Shown here piece after piece: positions 30,580 through 39,313 of a stretch of 64,000 nt of DNA. The notes under the pieces are model-generated. The model was not told where the DNA came from, did no database searches, and saw only the letters and a list, made by a program, of their open reading frames with translations. Made by a program: the position numbers and the translations under genes. The stretch covers positions 62,001 through 126,000 of the forward strand of contig JACRHL010000003.1 in the NCBI GenBank assembly GCA_016212085.1. The letters are read 5' to 3'. Source of the stretch: Nitrospirota bacterium (GTDB lineage Bacteria > Nitrospirota > JACRHL01). Positions within the stretch are counted from its first letter, which is position 1, and each line of letters starts with the position of its first letter.

Positions 30580-32757
30580 TTACCGGCGCTCGGGATCATC
30601 GTCTTCCTCCTGATAAATCCAGGTGTTGGGGTCTTCCACCGGCAGGGCGAGCCCGCTCTGGCGGCACTTGTAGTGGGTGGGCAATACCGGCACCTCGATC
30701 TCCGTGACCGCGCCGGTGTCGGGGTCGGTTTCGGGCTGTCGGAGGGCCATGCCCTCGACGCACAGGTAGCCGTACCGAGAACGGGCGGGAGCGGATAGCC
30801 CGTAGTCCCGGTAGTTGTCGAAGAACTTGATGTAGCCCTTGGTCGTGAGCACCGAGATGCGCAGTCGGATGGTACGATCGGCGCCCAGCCCCGCCTGTCC
30901 CTCGAAGGTCTCGGCGAACTGGGTGGCGGTGTAGGCGCGGCCTTCCTGGGCCTCGTCGTAGAGCATCTGAAGGATCACGTCCCGCTTGCGCCGCCGCTCG
31001 GCGTCCAGGCGCTGCCCGTGCTCCTTCATCACCAGCCGCTGGCCGGGCGTCACCTCCCGCCACGCCCCGTTGACCTTGTCCACGTGCTTCTGCGGAATCG
31101 CCTGGCCGTTCCGAAGCTCGTGGATCAGCAGCCGGGGCGTGAGGGTCTCGTCCGGGCGGTAGAGCATCATCCCGGTGGTGTAGTAGCCGCGCAGGGCGCC
31201 GGCGCCTGCCAGGGCCTGGAACGGGTCCTCCTCGAACGGCTTCTTGCCGAGCTTCTTGGTGTGGTGGGTGAGGATGACCCCGGCGTCCGGGTTCACCGCG
31301 GCGCGCAGACGCTCCACCCGCTCCGACAGGAAGAACAGCATGGCGGCGTTGTCGTTCTCGCCGCCGTCGCCGCCGCCGTCGAACACGTTGCGGATCGGGT
31401 CGATGGCGATCACGTCGGCCGGCTCGCCGCCGAAGGCGGATTCGATGGCGGGGACGATCCGGGCCAGCCCGTCGTCGTTCAGCACCAGGCGCAACTGGGG
31501 GGTGGCCACGAAGTTGCAGCGGGCGTCGGACAGGCGGTGCGGGGGGATGGCGATCCCCTTCACCCGCTCCCGCAGGTAGTGGTACTGGACCTCGGCCTGC
31601 AGGTAGAAGACCCGCAGGGGGCGGGGCGGGGTCATGCCCAGGAAGGCGGCGCCCGCCGCCATGTGGGTGAGCCAGGCGAGCAGGAAGTCGCTCTTGCCCA
31701 CCTTGGGGGCGCCGCCGAACACCAACAACCCGCCGGGGGTGAGCACCCGCGGTCCGATGAGATCCGGGGGGCAGGGGGAGTCGTCGTCCAGCAGCGCCCC
31801 CAGGGTGAAGGTGGGGAGCACCGGTGGTGCCTCCTGGATCACCTTCCGCTCGCCGGAGGCGATGAAGCCGGCGCAGTCGAATCCCTCCGCCACAGCGTCA
31901 GCGGCATCCCACTTCTCCGGCTTGCCCTCCGGCGGCAGGAGGATGGCCATCGAGTGCGCCCCGGCCCGGGCGCCTGCGCTCGCAATGGACTCGGCGTACT
32001 CCCAGCCCACGGCATCCTTGTCCGGCCAGACCAGCACCCGCTTGCCCTTGAGGGGCGACCAGTCGGTTTTGTTCGTATGCGCGGTGGCGCCCGCCCCGTG
32101 CATCGCGGTGGTCGCGCAGATCCCGGCACCGATGAGGGCATCCGCGCACTTCTCTCCCTCCACCAGCACCACGGTGTCCACCCGGGTGATGCCCGGCTGG
32201 TTGTAGAGGGGCCAGGGGGTGGGGTCGCCCCACCTCTTGCGCGTCGCGTCCCAGGGCCGGAAGGTCTTCCCGCCTGGTGGGTCGTAGCGGTAGACACAGC
32301 AGATGAGCCGACCGTCCGCCGTGAGGTAGTCCCACTTGGCGGTGTGGGGGCCCAGGTCGTCCATGGGCGGCTGCCTGGGTGGCTTGCGGGAGGTCGCGTG
32401 TGGTGCCGGGGTTGTGCCCAGCCACCCGGCGACGCCTTCGATCACCCGCGGGAAGTCGGCCTTCGCCGACAGGCCGTGGGCCCCGGCCCACAGGGCGACG
32501 GCGTCGCCGCCCTCGCCGGTGGCGAAGTCGGTCCAGAGGCCGCGCTTCTCCCCCGCCAGCTCCACCACCAGGCTGTCGCCCTTGTTGCCCTGCAGGTCGC
32601 CCACCTGGAACGTGCCGCCCTTGGTGGTGCCGCTGGGGAACAGGTACGCCAGGGTCGCCTCCAGGCGGTCCACCAGGTCCCGGCGCACGGCGGCCGCGTC
32701 GATGGTTTGGACGTCTCCCTGATCGGGGGCGTCGTTGAAATCGCGCCAGTCCCCCAT
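30580..32757 (-). CDS. Phage primase-helicase (Toprim plus RepA-like AAA_25)
   Basis: A 725-residue protein. The first third has a basic N-domain with a KTFRPWDATRKRW patch and a Toprim-like strand VLVEGEKCADALIGAG (about 205-220). The second half has Walker A FGGAPKVGKSDF (about 345-356), an ExxY-type VFYLQAEVQYHYLR and Walker B DVIAIDPIRNVFDGG (about 440), typical of RepA/AAA_25 helicases. The start at 32757 overlaps the nuclease gene stop (TGATG). N-terminus MGDWRDFNDAPDQ resembles that of the DUF669-like protein. Confidence 0.85.
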   Translation of the reverse strand: MGDWRDFNDAPDQGDVQTIDAAAVRRDLVDRLEATLAYLFPSGTTKGGTFQVGDLQGNKGDSLVVELAGEKRGLWTDFATGEGGDAVALWAGAHGLSAKADFPRVIEGVAGWLGTTPAPHATSRKPPRQPPMDDLGPHTAKWDYLTADGRLICCVYRYDPPGGKTFRPWDATRKRWGDPTPWPLYNQPGITRVDTVVLVEGEKCADALIGAGICATTAMHGAGATAHTNKTDWSPLKGKRVLVWPDKDAVGWEYAESIASAGARAGAHSMAILLPPEGKPEKWDAADAVAEGFDCAGFIASGERKVIQEAPPVLPTFTLGALLDDDSPCPPDLIGPRVLTPGGLLVFGGAPKVGKSDFLLAWLTHMAAGAAFLGMTPPRPLRVFYLQAEVQYHYLRERVKGIAIPPHRLSDARCNFVATPQLRLVLNDDGLARIVPAIESAFGGEPADVIAIDPIRNVFDGGGDGGENDNAAMLFFLSERVERLRAAVNPDAGVILTHHTKKLGKKPFEEDPFQALAGAGALRGYYTTGMMLYRPDETLTPRLLIHELRNGQAIPQKHVDKVNGAWREVTPGQRLVMKEHGQRLDAERRRKRDVILQMLYDEAQEGRAYTATQFAETFEGQAGLGADRTIRLRISVLTTKGYIKFFDNYRDYGLSAPARSRYGYLCVEGMALRQPETDPDTGAVTEIEVPVLPTHYKCRQSGLALPVEDPNTWIYQEEDDDPERR

Positions 32758-33512
32758 CAACCCACCTTCCAGCAGCGGTCCTGCCAGGCGCACCAGGTGC
32801 ACTCGAAGTGGGCGGGATCGGCGGTCATCCGGGGCAGCAGATCCCCAGCCGCCGTGGCGGTGATCACCCGCACGCCGCGGTCGGACATCGCCTGGGCCAG
32901 TCCCCCGTCAAACGGGATCATCTCGAAGTGGAGCTCCTGGCTGTCCTTGTTGATGGCGGTGAACAGGGCCGGGTTGTGGCAGATGCCCGGCACCGTCCCC
33001 TCCATGTAGGCCTGATACACGGCCACCTGGGCGGCATAGACGGGCTTGGCCTTGGCGACCCCCTTCCTGACCGTCTCCCGCCAGGCCTTGGCGTTCATGG
33101 TCTTGAACTCCCACAGGGCGGGGTAGGTCAGGCCCAGGCCCTCGGGGCCGCCGGCGAGGATGCCGTCCACGTGGCCCCGGATGCGGCCGCCGGCGACGGA
33201 AAATCCGAACTGGCCGCCGTTGGCCTTTTGGGTGTGCAACTCGAAGCCGGCCAGGCGCAGCCAGCGGATGGCCAGGTCCTCCAGGGCGTGCCCCACCTCG
33301 AACACCTTCAAAATTCGGCCGGACAGCTCGCGGCCCAGGTCCACCGGCGTGTGCGTGTACTCGTACTGCAAGGCGCGCTCGCAGGCGACGCCGAGGCGAG
33401 ATCCGCCCAGGTAATCACGCTGGGGACGGTCGGCCTGCTCCGCCTGGAGGGCGGCGTCGATCCGCTCCGTGACCCGCTCGTGGAAACTGGGCTGGTGGTT
33501 GAAGTCCAGCAT
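32757..33512 (-). CDS. Cas4/RecB-like PD-(D/E)XK nuclease
   Basis: A 251-residue protein with GRIRGHVDGIL (catalytic Asp, about 133-143), LWEFKTMNAKAW (E-x-K, about 155-166), QVAVYQAYM (Q-motif) and a terminal CTWCAWQDRCW cysteine cluster. The set is that of RecB/Cas4-type phage exonucleases used in recombination. One cysteine of the usual four-Cys iron-sulphur set is absent from view, so a cluster is uncertain. Start and stop overlap both neighbours. Confidence 0.8.
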   Translation of the reverse strand: MLDFNHQPSFHERVTERIDAALQAEQADRPQRDYLGGSRLGVACERALQYEYTHTPVDLGRELSGRILKVFEVGHALEDLAIRWLRLAGFELHTQKANGGQFGFSVAGGRIRGHVDGILAGGPEGLGLTYPALWEFKTMNAKAWRETVRKGVAKAKPVYAAQVAVYQAYMEGTVPGICHNPALFTAINKDSQELHFEMIPFDGGLAQAMSDRGVRVITATAAGDLLPRMTADPAHFECTWCAWQDRCWKVG

Positions 33513-33874
33513 CAGAACGGCGTCCCCGCCGCCTGCTCGTGGCTCGCCACCATCCGGTCCTGGTAGCTGGTCACCACCACATCGACTAGGCCCAGGACCT
33601 GCTCCCGGGTGTAGTCCGCCAGGGGCTTGTCGAGACCCAGGGCCGCCACGTAGTCCCCGAGGGGCCCCAGGCAGGCGGCCATGGCGGCCTGTTCCATCTC
33701 CGTGGGATCGATCATCCGTCCTCCGGTCTGCTTCATCAGGTTCGAAAACACCCCCTGGCAGCGCAGGGAGCAGAAGTCGCGGACGCTTTCCGGGCGCCGG
33801 GGATCCGAGCGCGGCAGGCGCGGGTTGAACCACCCGAACCCCCGCGCCTGGCGGGAGCAGACGGCGCAGATCAA
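33512..33874 (-). CDS. Small phage protein with treble-clef-like zinc motif (DUF6511-like)
   Basis: A 120-residue protein starting MICAVCSRQARGFGWF and later DFCSLRCQGVF: a C-x2-C ... C-x3-C pattern that would hold zinc. The C-terminal half is helical (REQVLGLVDVVVTSYQDRM). I link it to the DUF6511 phage proteins found between helicase and nuclease genes. It may bind DNA or a replication partner; function unknown. Confidence 0.6.
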   Translation of the reverse strand: MICAVCSRQARGFGWFNPRLPRSDPRRPESVRDFCSLRCQGVFSNLMKQTGGRMIDPTEMEQAAMAACLGPLGDYVAALGLDKPLADYTREQVLGLVDVVVTSYQDRMVASHEQAAGTPF

Positions 33875-35547
33875 GCGGCCACCAGGTCGTGGCTGGCGGC
33901 CTCGGCCACCACCCGCCGGATTGCCTGCTTGTTGAACTCGAAGGCCATCAGGCAGGAGGCCAGGTAGCGGCTCATGCCGAAGTCGCCCCGCAGGTGCTCG
34001 GGGATGTACTGGAGCTGCCTGGCCGTGGCCGGCTCGCTCAGCCAGCGGCAGGACTTGAAGGCCGCCTCCGCCGTCTCGTGGTCGTTGAGCCAGTCGTCCG
34101 CCGCGGCCAGGCAGACGACGCGCTCGCCCATCGCCAGCAGCCGGGGCCGGAGCTGCTTCCCGCCCCCCGCCGCGTACCAGCGCCCGTCCTGGAAGAACAC
34201 CCCGCCCCAGCCGGAGAAGCCGGACGCCATGAGCGCGTCGTCATGGCCGAACAGGTCCACCCACCGGAAGTTGGAGCGGGACAGAAGGTCGATCTCGGTC
34301 ATCACGAAATCGGCCAGGTCGCCGTCCGTCTCCGGCCCGGTGTCGAACGCGAACCCGCACAGGGGGCACTCGGCCACCCGCGCCGGCAGGTCCACGAAAC
34401 ACTCCGGGCACCGCTTGGTGGGCGTATCCCCCTCCCGCTTGGGGCGGGGGTCGACCGTCGCCTCCTGCTCCAGGGTGCCGTGCATCAGGGTGGCGGTGCC
34501 GAAGTCGAGGACGATGCAGTCCTCCTTCACCACCCCCGGATGCTCATTCGGGTCCACCGTGCGCAGGCCCCGGCCGACCATCTGGATCATCGTGCTCTTG
34601 TAGGAGCTGGGCCGGAGCAGGGCCACGCAGGAGGTGGGGGTGTAGTCATAGCCTTCGGTGAGCACCGCGACGTTCACCACCACCCGGGCCAGGCCCGACT
34701 CGTACTCGGCCAGGCGCGCCTTGCGCTCGTCCGAATGGAGGTCGCCGTGGATCAGCACGGCGCCGATGCCGTTCGCCTCGAACGTGTTGCAGACCGCCTG
34801 GGCGTGGGCCACGGTGGAGCAGAACACGATGGTCTGCCGGCCCTCGGCCTTCTCCCGCCAGTGGTGGACCACGGCGTCGTTGATGGGCTTGCGGTTCATG
34901 ACCGCCTCCACCTCGCGCATGTCGAAGTCGGAGGCGGTGCGGCGCACCCGCTTCAATGCGTCCTGGGCGCCCACGTCGATCACGAAGGTGCGGGGCCGGA
35001 CCAGGTGGCCGGAGCGCACCAGTTCCCCCAGGGTGATCTGATCCGCCACGTTGTCGAACACCTCCCGCAGCCCCTTGCCGTCGCCCCGCTGGGGGGTGGC
35101 GGTCACGCCGTAGATCCGGGCCGCCGGGTTCTTGTCCCGCACCCGGTCGATCACCCGCCGGTAGCTGTCCGCCGCCACGTGGTGGGCCTCGTCCACCACC
35201 AGCAGGTCGATGTCGGGCATTTCCTTCAGGTGGCGTTCCCGCGACAGGGTCTGCACCATCGCGAAGGTAGCCCGGCCCGCCCACGACTTGGCGGTGGCGT
35301 TGAACACCGACGTGGGGACGTTCGGGTTCACCCGCCCGAACTTCTCCTGGTTCTGGGCGGTGAGCTCGTCCCGGTGGGCGAGGATGCAGGCGCGGGTCGA
35401 GGGGTCCGCCAGCAGCGATCCGGTCACCGCCGAAAGCATGATCGTCTTGCCGGAACCCGTCGGCGCCACCGCCAGGGTGTTGCCGTGCCGGTGGAGCGCC
35501 TCCAACGAGCGCTCCACCAGCTCCTTCTGCCTGGGCCGCAGGATCAT
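33871..35547 (-). CDS. Phage superfamily II DEAH helicase (ResIII/UvrB type)
   Basis: A 558-residue protein: Walker A VAPTGSGKT (about 29-37), DEAH in LLVVDEAHHV (about 108-117), GVTATPQRGDG (motif III, about 145-155), and QMVGRGLR (motif VI, about 325). After the helicase core is a zinc ribbon CPECFVDLPARVAECPLCGF (about 370-389). This type acts in phage replication or recombination. Follows the DUF669-like gene after 3 bases. Confidence 0.88.
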   Translation of the reverse strand: MILRPRQKELVERSLEALHRHGNTLAVAPTGSGKTIMLSAVTGSLLADPSTRACILAHRDELTAQNQEKFGRVNPNVPTSVFNATAKSWAGRATFAMVQTLSRERHLKEMPDIDLLVVDEAHHVAADSYRRVIDRVRDKNPAARIYGVTATPQRGDGKGLREVFDNVADQITLGELVRSGHLVRPRTFVIDVGAQDALKRVRRTASDFDMREVEAVMNRKPINDAVVHHWREKAEGRQTIVFCSTVAHAQAVCNTFEANGIGAVLIHGDLHSDERKARLAEYESGLARVVVNVAVLTEGYDYTPTSCVALLRPSSYKSTMIQMVGRGLRTVDPNEHPGVVKEDCIVLDFGTATLMHGTLEQEATVDPRPKREGDTPTKRCPECFVDLPARVAECPLCGFAFDTGPETDGDLADFVMTEIDLLSRSNFRWVDLFGHDDALMASGFSGWGGVFFQDGRWYAAGGGKQLRPRLLAMGERVVCLAAADDWLNDHETAEAAFKSCRWLSEPATARQLQYIPEHLRGDFGMSRYLASCLMAFEFNKQAIRRVVAEAASHDLVAA

Positions 35548-35550
35548 GGC

Positions 35551-36123
35551 CTACTGGGCCCAACTCGGCCGGCCGGCGGCGGGGCGGGACGGCGCCGTGG
35601 CGGGCGCCGGCGCCGACCGCGCCCCCATTAGGGCCGCGTACTCCTTGTGGTCGGGGGTGATGGCCTGCTTGACGACGTTCTTGTCGTCGCCGTTCCCGTC
35701 CTTCTCCCAGTCGATCCGGGCCAGGAACTCGATGCCATCGAGCTCCGCAAGACCCTGAATGCGGCGGGCGTTCTGGGCCTGGGGACTTTCGTCACCCGGA
35801 TGGGCGCCGCGGGCGGAGTTCAGGATGCCCTTGATGAAGGCGCGGCCCATGTGGCCCCACTCCGGGCCCTTGGGGCTGGAGAGGCCGATCAGGGACCACA
35901 GCTTGCGCCGGGCGAACGGCCCCTCCGTCACCACGAACTCGGCGTTCAGGTAGACGGAGCCGGTTTTGTCGTTGCGGGTGGCGTAGCCGCCGGTCCAGCC
36001 CTGGGCGGGGTCGTCGTGCCCACCGGGACGGATGGTCATGCGCACCCTGGCGAGGGTGCCCTTCGGGATCAGCTCGAAGGACTGCTGGTCGCCGGCGTCG
36101 TTGAAGTCGTTCCAGGTGCTCAT
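35551..36123 (-). CDS. Phage single-strand-binding-like protein (DUF669-like)
   Basis: A 190-residue protein: MSTWNDFNDAGDQQSFELIP, then an OB-like beta domain (RVRMTIRPGG, SVYLNAEFVVTEGPFARRKLW) and a Pro/Ala-rich tail. DUF669 proteins follow Sak4-type ATPases in siphophages and are regarded as SSB-like partners (family knowledge). The tail A-P-A-P-A-T-A-P-S-R-P could recruit other proteins as SSB tails do. Follows the Sak4-like gene after 12 bases. Confidence 0.65.
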   Translation of the reverse strand: MSTWNDFNDAGDQQSFELIPKGTLARVRMTIRPGGHDDPAQGWTGGYATRNDKTGSVYLNAEFVVTEGPFARRKLWSLIGLSSPKGPEWGHMGRAFIKGILNSARGAHPGDESPQAQNARRIQGLAELDGIEFLARIDWEKDGNGDDKNVVKQAITPDHKEYAALMGARSAPAPATAPSRPAAGRPSWAQ

Positions 36124-36135
36124 CGTTCGTGTTCC

Positions 36136-37035
36136 TTATGCGGCGGGGTTCTGGGTGGGGCGGGAGAAGTCGAGGCGCTCCGGGGCGGGCCGGCCCGGGC
36201 CGGTGATCTTGTCCATCAGCTTCTGGATGTTGGGCTCCTCGATCAGGTCGAGGCGTCCGCTGCGGTCCTTGGCGGGATAGCCCCACGGGTTGAGGGTCCG
36301 GCACACGAAGGCGCGGTATGCGGTGCCGTCGTCGGCCTTGAGCTCGGCGAGGGTGATCACCTCGTCGACGATGCCCGGAAGCTCCAGGCCGGTCTTGGCG
36401 CCCTCGATCTGGAGGCTGAACACCCGGCGGTTGAAGTCGTCCAGCTTCTCGTCGAGGATCCCGACGAACCAGACGTTCTTGTTCCGGGTGTGCTGCAGGT
36501 GGGTCAGCCACCCCACCATCTCCTGGCCCATGAGGCCATAGGCCCCGCGCATGTCCGGCTTGCCGGTCTTGTCCGAGAACGCCTGCGGCTGGCCGGTCGC
36601 CCACTGGAAACAGAGCCGGCCGGCCACGGTGATGGAGTCGATGAACACCGTCTCGTACCTGTCCAGCACGGCGGGATCGCCGAATCGTTTGCACACATCC
36701 TTGTAGTGGGCATCGCTGTACGGCTGCTCGTCCCTCAGGGCCGGGTTGGGGCCGCCGATGAAGACGGCGAAGTCCCTGCACTCCTGCCAAGTACGGGGGC
36801 GGATGGTGTCGCCCCGCCAGCCCTCGACGGCTAGGTCACCGGCCTCCAGGTCGAAGAACAGGGTGCTCTCGGCCGGCAGGGTCCACAGCTGGGACGTCTT
36901 GCCGATGCCGCTCTTGCCGACCAGCACGCCCTTCACGCCGCGCCGTTCGGCCAGGCGCTGGTCGGCGCTGATGATGGGCAGCACGCCCGGCGCCACCGGC
37001 ACGGGGCGCAGCAGGGGTTCAATCGTTTGATTCAT
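36136..37035 (-). CDS. Sak4-like RecA-fold ATPase (AAA_24)
   Basis: A 299-residue protein with Walker A VLVGKSGIGKTSQLW (about 36-50), LFFDLEAGDLAV and Walker B VFIDSITVAGRL (about 126-137). This is the AAA_24/Sak4 family of phage recombinases that anneal or pair single strands with their SSB-like partner. The next gene encodes such a partner. Start ATG at 37035 overlaps the end of the small upstream gene by 17 bases. Confidence 0.82.
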   Translation of the reverse strand: MNQTIEPLLRPVPVAPGVLPIISADQRLAERRGVKGVLVGKSGIGKTSQLWTLPAESTLFFDLEAGDLAVEGWRGDTIRPRTWQECRDFAVFIGGPNPALRDEQPYSDAHYKDVCKRFGDPAVLDRYETVFIDSITVAGRLCFQWATGQPQAFSDKTGKPDMRGAYGLMGQEMVGWLTHLQHTRNKNVWFVGILDEKLDDFNRRVFSLQIEGAKTGLELPGIVDEVITLAELKADDGTAYRAFVCRTLNPWGYPAKDRSGRLDLIEEPNIQKLMDKITGPGRPAPERLDFSRPTQNPAA

Positions 37036-37201
37036 GGGTCTTTCCTTCCTTCAGTTCGTCGAGAGAGGGGGTCTTGAGGAAGGACACGATCAGTTCCGCG
37101 GCGGTCTTCACCACCTCGTCCTCCTGCTTGGGAGAGAGGCGCCCGAAGTGCCGCTTGATCTTGAAATGCGGGTTTTCCGGCCACACCGATCTGTCCTCCA
37201 A
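37019..37201 (-). CDS. Small phage protein (60 aa)
   Basis: MEDRSVWPENPHFKIKRHFG followed by a helical C-terminal half (SPKQEDEVVKTAAELIVSFL). Overlaps the start of the Sak4-like gene by 17 bases, and no other gene covers this strip, so it looks real. Its C-terminal helix and acidic/basic mix fit a small replication or regulation factor; no family recognised. Confidence 0.5.
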   Translation of the reverse strand: MEDRSVWPENPHFKIKRHFGRLSPKQEDEVVKTAAELIVSFLKTPSLDELKEGKTHESND

Positions 37202-37266
37202 GCCGACGCCGTCGGGGGCGCCGTGTCCTGGGCAGATGGTCGCGGTGGAAGGGGGGAGATGACCCG

Positions 37267-37477
37267 GACAGGTCTCGGGCGAATCAGACAGGTCTCGGCA
37301 TCACCGCCGATACCCGCCCATCGCCGCGTTCGGACGCCAGCAGGCCCGAATCTCTATTCGATTGTTTTTGCGGGGGTTACGTCAGATGAGAGATCGGTCG
37401 AACGGAGGCGCCGGACCCCGTCCGGGGAGGGGCGCGAAAAGTTCCAGACAGGTTGAAAAAGTTTCCGACAGGTCTAG
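37267..37477. repeat. Two pairs of GACAGGTC repeats at 20-base spacing
   Basis: GACAGGTCTCGG occurs at 37267 and 37287, and GACAGGTT / GACAGGTCTAG at 37447 and 37467. Within each pair the spacing is exactly 20 bases, about two DNA turns. The pairs are 180 bases apart and bracket the noncoding strip 37202-37473 before the small gene. A repressor or initiator array is plausible; the last copy overlaps the stop of the gene at 37474. Confidence 0.6.
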
Positions 37478-38652
37478 CGGAGATCCGCCTGGTACGGGCG
37501 AATGGCGACTGTCGACGGGTTGATCCGATAGCCGTTCGGGCCCTTGCCGTGGCCGGTCCGGCGAACGGTCTGGATGATGTCGTCCCGGTCGATCGCCATA
37601 CCCAGCCGCTGCTTCACCGCCTTCTCGATATCGGTCTGCATACGGTTGACCGTGCGGCGCACCGTTTCGATGTCGGCGAACTCCTTGCCGACGCGGGCTT
37701 CGAGCTCTCCCGCCAGATCGTCGAGTTCGAACGGGCGGAATTCATCCACGGTGCATCCCTCGGCGCAGTCCGCGAGAAAACGTTCCCATAGGGCCCGGAA
37801 TATTTCGAGCCGCGGTCCGGCCTGGGGAGCGATCACCGTCTCCCCCTCCACCCGGACCTCGGTCGGCCCCACCTCCACCACGAAACGTCGTCCCGGCTGG
37901 GAAGGTGTGACCGGCTGCGCCACAATCGGCCGCGCGCCCTTGGTGTAGACCGGTATCGACGCCGTGAGCATCGCGGCCGGCGGCCCGGCCTCGGACACCT
38001 GGCGCACAGTCTCCTCGATGTCCACCTCCCCGGCGGCAATTCCGGCCAGCGGAACGGCGGTAAGCCAGTCCTCCTTGAGGAATCGCTCCGCGAGGTCCTT
38101 GGGGTTCACCACGATGTAACAGGTCGGCGTGCGGGCCGCCCATTCACGGGTGAGGTAGCGCTCGTCGGCGCAGTGGTCGGCAATGCAGACCACCACGCCC
38201 ATCCCGTCCAGGTCCACCTTGAACACGCCGTCCGCCAGCTGCTTCACGTTCACACCGAGGTTCATGAGCCGGGCGTTGACGAACGCATGCACGCCGGGAC
38301 GGGACACCCGGGTCCGCAATTCCGGGTGGCGTTGCTTTCCGCGCGACGGGAATACCGGCCGTTCACACTCGGGACACCGGTATTCGTGCCCCCCCTCGTC
38401 CAGAACTCGATCGACGTAGACCCGGCCGCGACAGTGCCGATTCCGCGGCGGAAAGTCCCGGTCCTTCGGGTTCGCGCACAGGACATAGGTCTGGGGCTGG
38501 ACCTCGACCAACCCAAGCCCCTGCAGCGCCTTGGCGGCCTCGGCAAATTCCGGCGACGGGTCGGCGGTTACCATGCCGTCCCGGAGCAGCCGTTCAAACG
38601 CCTCGCGGTTACCGCTTGTACCGCTTTTCCGTCGAGAGGACCGGGATGCCAT
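37474..38652 (-). CDS. Unknown phage protein with zinc ribbon, third of a three-gene module
   Basis: A 392-residue protein. Residues about 70-105 hold NRHCRGRVYVDRVL and EYRCPECERP, a zinc-ribbon-like cysteine set. Then PGVHAFVNARLMNLG and VVCIADHCADERYLTRE; a long central acidic linker; and a C-terminal domain (LGMAIDRDDIIQTVRRTGHGKG, GYRINPSTVAIRP) that reads as a winged helix. It overlaps the gene before it by 44 bases. I do not recognise the family. Its position behind the repressor suggests an early module controlling host or rival phage DNA. Confidence 0.5.
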   Translation of the reverse strand: MASRSSRRKSGTSGNREAFERLLRDGMVTADPSPEFAEAAKALQGLGLVEVQPQTYVLCANPKDRDFPPRNRHCRGRVYVDRVLDEGGHEYRCPECERPVFPSRGKQRHPELRTRVSRPGVHAFVNARLMNLGVNVKQLADGVFKVDLDGMGVVVCIADHCADERYLTREWAARTPTCYIVVNPKDLAERFLKEDWLTAVPLAGIAAGEVDIEETVRQVSEAGPPAAMLTASIPVYTKGARPIVAQPVTPSQPGRRFVVEVGPTEVRVEGETVIAPQAGPRLEIFRALWERFLADCAEGCTVDEFRPFELDDLAGELEARVGKEFADIETVRRTVNRMQTDIEKAVKQRLGMAIDRDDIIQTVRRTGHGKGPNGYRINPSTVAIRPYQADLR

Positions 38653-39313
38653 GGGCTCGCTGCATGTAGGCCTCGAACGACCTGCGCTCCAGGCCGTTCA
38701 GGCGGTGATCGGAATACCGCACGACGTACTTGCCGGCGGCCCCCTCGGGCTCGAACAGAAGGGTCACCCGCTTGCCCAGGTAGCCCACCTTGATGCTTTC
38801 GATCTGCGCGATCTCGGTGAGCAGGCTCGACACGGCGTTGCCGAAGTGCCGGACCGACTGACAAACGGAGGTCGCGTCCGAGAGCTTCATTTTCGAGGAG
38901 CCGTCCAGGGGGCTGTGGAGCACCACGATCTCGACGAACGCCAGCTCGTCCACCTGCTCGTCGAGCAGTTGACCGAGCAGAACTTCCAACTGCTTCCCGT
39001 AGGTCACCTCGACCTGGTTGTCGTACTCGCAGGCGCACCCGAAGTATCCCGACGCGATCCGGTTGGCGATCTCCAGCGGCTCGCTCACGCTGTGCGAGGA
39101 GATGTTCACGTGCCTGGCGTCGTCGTCGAAGTCGAGGACGATCCACTCCGGGCGGAAGCCGTGGACCACGGCCTGGTCCTGCATGATCAGGTCCGGGCGC
39201 TCGCCGCGGCGCACGAACACGATGTGACGGTCGCCCCGAACGATGACGTCCCGCAGTTCGCTCCGCCGCCCCGGGCCTTGTTCGCGGTCGAACGCCCTCA
39301 GGATGCCACCCAA
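38609..39313 (-). CDS. Unknown phage protein, second of a three-gene module (start uncertain or frameshifted)
   Basis: About 234 residues: beta-rich RHIVFVRRGERPDLIMQDQAV, then WIVLDFDDDARHVNISSH, a helical middle and KRVTLLFEPEGAAGKYVV. There is no ATG or GTG near the upstream gene's end; only TTG (39313) or CTG (39301) starts, without a ribosome site. The frame stays open upstream across the preceding gene, and the sequence GGILRAFDREQGPGRRSELRD would continue the upstream protein naturally with a one-base shift. So this could be the second half of a single ~415-residue gene broken by a frameshift. Confidence 0.45.
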   Translation of the reverse strand: MGGILRAFDREQGPGRRSELRDVIVRGDRHIVFVRRGERPDLIMQDQAVVHGFRPEWIVLDFDDDARHVNISSHSVSEPLEIANRIASGYFGCACEYDNQVEVTYGKQLEVLLGQLLDEQVDELAFVEIVVLHSPLDGSSKMKLSDATSVCQSVRHFGNAVSSLLTEIAQIESIKVGYLGKRVTLLFEPEGAAGKYVVRYSDHRLNGLERRSFEAYMQRAHGIPVLSTEKRYKR

